Origin: CAMEON01 sp963609805
GTDB lineage: Bacteria > Bacillota > Clostridia > Oscillospirales > CAG-272
DNA: 9,699 nucleotides
Reading direction: 5' to 3'
Assembly: GCA_963609805.1 (NCBI GenBank)
Contig: CAVDLN010000066.1
Location: 1 to 9,699 of the forward strand
Positions 7,057-9,699 of this stretch are shown one piece after another. The position numbers were made by a program, and so were the translations under genes. The notes beneath the pieces were generated by a model. It saw nothing but the letters and a program-made list of their open reading frames with translations. It did no database searches and was not told the DNA's origin. The number at the start of each line of letters is the position of its first letter. The stretch's first letter is position 1.

Positions 7057-7286
7057 ACTTAACACCTTCCTTGTGAGAGAATTTCTACGGAACCGCCGCA
7101 TAAATGCGTGATTCCGAAAGAGGGTCGGACGCCCTGCGCCTTTCCCCGCGTAAATGCATAACAGATAACAGCTAACAGCTAACAGCAGTCGGCTGTCAGC
7201 TGACTGCCGTCTGCCGTCAGCCGTCAGCAGAATGGTTCCGCCCGTCCGACCGTTTTTCCGGCCGGATGCTTCAAATAGCCGTATCC
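7057..7286 (-). other. About 230-nt leader of the lipoprotein transcript
   Basis: No gene is seen here. Apart from the heptamer array the leader holds complementary segments. In plus coordinates, 7088-7094 (CGGAACC) matches 7234-7240 (GGTTCCG), and 7123-7131 (GGTCGGACG) matches 7243-7251 (CGTCCGACC). The two pairings interleave as in a pseudoknot. A local hairpin CCGGCCG/CGGTCGG (7247-7266, loop GAAAAA on the minus strand) competes with the second pairing. I recognise no known riboswitch in it. Confidence 0.4.
7158..7227. repeat. Ten-unit degenerate heptamer tandem repeat
   Basis: Read in steps of seven the plus strand gives ATAACAG twice, CTAACAG twice, CAGTCGG, CTGTCAG, CTGACTG, CCGTCTG, and CCGTCAG twice, then a partial CAG. 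The consensus is close to C(T/C)NNCAG and drifts from AT-rich to GC-rich units. The middle, 7186-7206, also forms a 10-bp inverted repeat with one G-T mismatch and a one-base centre. It lies in the untranslated leader of the lipoprotein gene. Confidence 0.8.
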
Positions 7287-7292
7287 ATGGTG

Positions 7293-7321
7293 ATTATACC
7301 ATATTCAACCTGCCATTTCAA
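7293..7321 (-). promoter_or_regulatory. Promoter of the repeat lipoprotein gene
   Basis: Read leftward, TTGAAA (7321-7316), a 17-base spacer and a consensus TATAAT (7298-7293) form a strong promoter, with a start expected near 7286. The TTTTATGAAAA motif lies three bases upstream of the -35 box. The copA promoter begins 29 bp away in the opposite direction. Confidence 0.85.
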
Positions 7322-7324
7322 GTG

Positions 7325-7335
7325 TTTTCATAAAA
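7325..7335. repeat. AT-rich promoter-proximal motif, copy 3
   Basis: TTTTCATAAAA matches the core of the copies at 577-587 and 613-623. It lies between the divergent lipoprotein and copA promoters, three bases from the -35 box of the first and about 14 bases from that of the second. An A-run extends it toward copA. Confidence 0.55.
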
Positions 7336-7349
7336 AAACCGTATTCCTA

Positions 7350-7378
7350 TTGACAAGAACGGTCTTCCGTTATATAAT
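7350..7378 (+). promoter_or_regulatory. Promoter of the copper ATPase gene
   Basis: Consensus TTGACA (7350-7355) and consensus TATAAT (7373-7378) are separated by exactly 17 bases, an unusually strong promoter. The start should be near 7385, giving a leader of about 50 nt. Such a strong core promoter would be expected to need a repressor for metal-dependent control. Confidence 0.9.
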
Positions 7379-7388
7379 CGCATGCGGA

Positions 7389-7413
7389 TATTCCTATAAC
7401 TTTTGTAGGAATA
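7389..7413. promoter_or_regulatory. Candidate operator for copper-responsive control
   Basis: TATTCCTA (7389-7396) and TAGGAATA (7406-7413) are perfect 8-bp inverted repeats nine bases apart, directly after the predicted start of copA transcription. A further direct copy, TATTCCTAT (7342-7350), touches the -35 box. Sites flanking a promoter like this suit a repressor. The sequence is not the TACANNTGTA box of CopY, and it lacks the GC-rich centre typical of CsoR sites. A hairpin in the 5' end of the mRNA is the alternative. Confidence 0.55.
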
Positions 7414-7434
7414 GCGCTTCACAAGGAGGTATGC

Positions 7435-9699
7435 GTGGAGAAGATGGACAAAAAAAGTCTTCGTCAATATTCCGTCAGCGGTATGAGCTGTGCTGCCTGC
7501 TCGGCACGGGTGGAGAAAGCGGTGTCGGCCGTACCAGGCGTCACTTCCTGTGCCGTCAGCCTGCTGACAAACTCCATGGGTGTGGGGGGCAGTGCCGATC
7601 CCGAAACCGTTATAGCCGCCGTGCGGAAAGCCGGCTACGGTGCATCCCTGAAAGCATCGGAAAAGCCCCGCGTCGATGCCGTCTGGGCGGAGGAGGATCC
7701 TCTTGCCGACCGGGAAACCCCGCGGCTTACGCGCCGCCTGTGCTGGTCGGCGGGCTTTTTACTGATTCTCATGTATATTTCCATGGGACACATGATGTGG
7801 AACTGGCCTCTGCCTGCGCGGCTTGCAGACAATCACATAGGGCTTGGGCTTATCCAGCTGCTGCTGACCGTCATCATCATGCTTATAAACCGTAAATTCT
7901 TTATCAGCGGCTTCCGTGCGCTGGCACACCGCGCGCCGAACATGGATTCGCTGGTGGCACTCGGTTCCTCAATCGCATTTCTGTGGAGCGTATTCGCGCT
8001 CTTTGCCATGACAGACGCCATGGCGCGCGGCGACCATGACGCCATGGAAAGCTGGATGATGCAGTTTTACTTTGAATCCGCCTCCATGATTCTGACGCTT
8101 ATTACCGTCGGAAAGACACTGGAGGCACATTCCAAAGGAAAAACCACCGACGCTCTCCGAAGTCTTATGAAGCTGTCGCCCAAAACCGCCACGGTCCTGC
8201 GTGACGGGAAGGAAACAACCGTATCCGTAGAACAGGTTGCCGCAGGCGATATATTTGTCGTACGTCCCGGTGAAAACATCCCCGTGGACGGCGTCGTTGA
8301 ATCCGGTTCCGGCGCCGTCAACGAGGCGGCGCTGACCGGCGAGAGCCTGCCGGTCGATAAAGCGGCCGGAGACGGCGTATCGGCCGGAACGGTCAACCAG
8401 TCCGGCTTTCTGACCTGCCGTGCGACCCGAGTCGGGCAGGACACCACGCTTGCCCAGATCATCCGCATGGTCAGCGATGCCGCCGCGACCAAGGCTCCCA
8501 TTGCCAAAACGGCCGACAGGGTATCCGGAATATTCGTGCCTGCGGTCATGTGCATTTCTCTCCTGACCTTCGTTGTCTGGATGCTAATCCGGCAGGATGC
8601 CGGCTTTGCACTGGCGCGCGGCATTTCCGTACTGGTTATCAGCTGCCCCTGTGCGCTCGGATTGGCAACCCCGGTCGCTATCATGGTTGGAAACGGCGTC
8701 GGCGCACGCAACGGAATTCTGTTCAAAAGCGCCGCCGCGCTGGAGGAGGCCGGCAGGATTAAAGCGGTTGTTCTGGATAAAACCGGAACCGTCACCAAGG
8801 GCACTCCGCGCGTCACGGATATCCTGCCGTTCGGCATCGGGGAGAAGGAACTGCTGGCAGCCGCACTGTCGCTGGAACGCGGCAGTGAGCATCCGCTCGC
8901 CCGTGCGGTATGCGAGGAAGCGGACAGAAGAGGTCTGACAGCTCCCGTTCCGGAGAATTTTCATGCCCTGCCCGGTCACGGTCTGACAGCCGTCGATCCG
9001 AACGGAGCCGTACTGCTGGGCGGCAATCTCGGGCTCATGCGGGAGCAGCTCGGCGACGCTCTGACAGCCGACGAATGGGCTGAAATCGCATCGCGCGCCG
9101 AAGCACTGTCGGATGAGGGTAAAACGCCGCTGTTCTTTGCGCGCGGGTGCCGTCTTCTCGGAATCATCGCCGTAGCGGACGAACTGAAGCCGGACAGCTC
9201 CGCAGCCATCCGGGATCTGCAGAGCATGGGGCTGGAAGTAGTCATGCTGACAGGAGACAATCCGCGCACGGCACACGCCGTCGGAAAGCAGGCAGGGCTG
9301 GATGAGTCGCATATCATCGCCGGAGTTCTGCCGGACGGCAAAGAGCAGGTCGTACGGGATATGGCGCGTCACGGAAAGGTCGCTATGGTCGGCGACGGAA
9401 TCAACGACGCCCCCGCGCTGACGCGGGCCGATCTCGGCATAGCGATCGGTGCGGGAACGGATGTTGCCATTGACGCTGCCGATGTGGTTCTGGTAAACAG
9501 CCGTCTCTCGGACATTCCGGCGGCCGTGCGTCTGGGCCATGCCACGCTGCGCAATATCCGCGAAAATCTGTTCTGGGCATTCTTCTACAACATAATATGC
9601 ATCCCGGTTGCGGCAGGAGCACTCACGCCACTCGGCATAACCCTTGATCCCATGTTCGGAGCCGCCGCCATGAGCCTGTCCAGTTTCTGCGTTGTAACA
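7435..9699 (+). CDS. copA: Cu(+)-exporting P1B-1-type ATPase CopA (partial, C-terminus cut off)
   Basis: This membrane pump exports Cu(+) from the cytoplasm using ATP. The 755 residues in the window include one N-terminal heavy-metal domain with GMSCAAC (Cys19, Cys22), then helices near 102-121, 136-152, 173-192, 212-227 and 366-384. The actuator motif is TGES (E303). The transport site is CPC (404-406) with P413 six residues on. The phosphorylated Asp is D448 in DKTGT, the nucleotide-binding domain has SEHP (H486-P487), and the hinge has GDGIND (653-658). YN (718-719) with P724, and MSLSS (746-750), complete the Cu(+)-specific P1B-1 signature. The frame is open at 9699, and related proteins usually end soon after this point. 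The start is GTG 7435, five bases from AAGGAGG (7423-7429). ATG 7431 is out of frame, and ATG 7444 is 14 bases from that site. Confidence 0.95.
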   Translation, partial: MEKMDKKSLRQYSVSGMSCAACSARVEKAVSAVPGVTSCAVSLLTNSMGVGGSADPETVIAAVRKAGYGASLKASEKPRVDAVWAEEDPLADRETPRLTRRLCWSAGFLLILMYISMGHMMWNWPLPARLADNHIGLGLIQLLLTVIIMLINRKFFISGFRALAHRAPNMDSLVALGSSIAFLWSVFALFAMTDAMARGDHDAMESWMMQFYFESASMILTLITVGKTLEAHSKGKTTDALRSLMKLSPKTATVLRDGKETTVSVEQVAAGDIFVVRPGENIPVDGVVESGSGAVNEAALTGESLPVDKAAGDGVSAGTVNQSGFLTCRATRVGQDTTLAQIIRMVSDAAATKAPIAKTADRVSGIFVPAVMCISLLTFVVWMLIRQDAGFALARGISVLVISCPCALGLATPVAIMVGNGVGARNGILFKSAAALEEAGRIKAVVLDKTGTVTKGTPRVTDILPFGIGEKELLAAALSLERGSEHPLARAVCEEADRRGLTAPVPENFHALPGHGLTAVDPNGAVLLGGNLGLMREQLGDALTADEWAEIASRAEALSDEGKTPLFFARGCRLLGIIAVADELKPDSSAAIRDLQSMGLEVVMLTGDNPRTAHAVGKQAGLDESHIIAGVLPDGKEQVVRDMARHGKVAMVGDGINDAPALTRADLGIAIGAGTDVAIDAADVVLVNSRLSDIPAAVRLGHATLRNIRENLFWAFFYNIICIPVAAGALTPLGITLDPMFGAAAMSLSSFCVVT

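Noticed and set aside
4909..7062. Plus-strand open frame of 717 codons
   Set aside because: It arises in the same way from the repeat array on the opposite strand. The minus-strand frame has the signal peptide, lipobox, ribosome binding site and promoter.
7186..7206. Palindrome in the heptamer array considered as a terminator
   Set aside because: Neither strand has a T-run after the stem, and it lies inside a leader that must be read through.
7266..7895. Plus-strand frame of 209 codons overlapping the start of copA, including ATG 7431
   Set aside because: It runs out of frame through the heavy-metal domain of CopA. ATG 7431 lies too close to the AAGGAGG site, and the translation shows no family features.
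8067..9540. Two long minus-strand frames (8067-8837 and 8584-9540)
   Set aside because: Both lie opposite the conserved core of CopA and are explained by its GC-rich codon use; neither has a ribosome binding site or known motif.

Overview
The window looks like chromosomal DNA from a Gram-positive, probably gut-associated member of the Clostridia (Oscillospiraceae/Ruminococcaceae-like); this is an inference. It rests on strong AGGAGG-type ribosome binding sites, compact sigma-70-type promoters with 17-bp spacers, GC-rich third codon positions, a lipoprotein with BspA-like leucine-rich repeats, a GH36 glycosidase and a Firmicutes-style copper ATPase. There are four transcription units: two divergent promoter pairs and one convergent pair that share a terminator.

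Left (1-702). A minus-strand gene leaves the window after only 16 codons of a signal peptide. It has a leader of almost 500 nt running from a near-perfect promoter (TTGACA-17-TATACT). The leader holds, in order of transcription, a cobalamin-type riboswitch closed by a 10-bp P1 stem, an intrinsic terminator with seven U's, an unrecognised 40-codon reading frame with a strong Shine-Dalgarno site, and the ribosome binding site of the exported protein. A plus-strand promoter fires the other way into a GH36 alpha-galactosidase-type enzyme (703-2670).

Middle (2671-7056). A perfect 11-bp stem-loop acts as a bidirectional terminator between the glycosidase and a 1433-residue lipoprotein on the minus strand. 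The lipoprotein has a lipobox, an acidic linker, about 26 tandem 41-residue Cys/His repeats, and a C-terminal BspA-like leucine-rich domain.

Right (7057-9699). The lipoprotein gene has a leader of about 230 nt containing a ten-unit heptamer repeat and complementary segments that could form alternative structures. Its promoter lies back to back with the promoter of a copA-type Cu(+) P-type ATPase, which has an inverted repeat just after the expected transcription start and runs off the right edge nearly complete.

The genes do not form one obvious pathway: they suggest B12-controlled export or uptake, alpha-galactoside breakdown, a surface repeat protein and copper efflux. The items that most merit follow-up are the small reading frame inside the riboswitch leader, the Cys/His repeat lipoprotein divergent from a copper exporter, the heptamer array, and an AT-rich motif placed 3-4 bp upstream of three of the four promoters.
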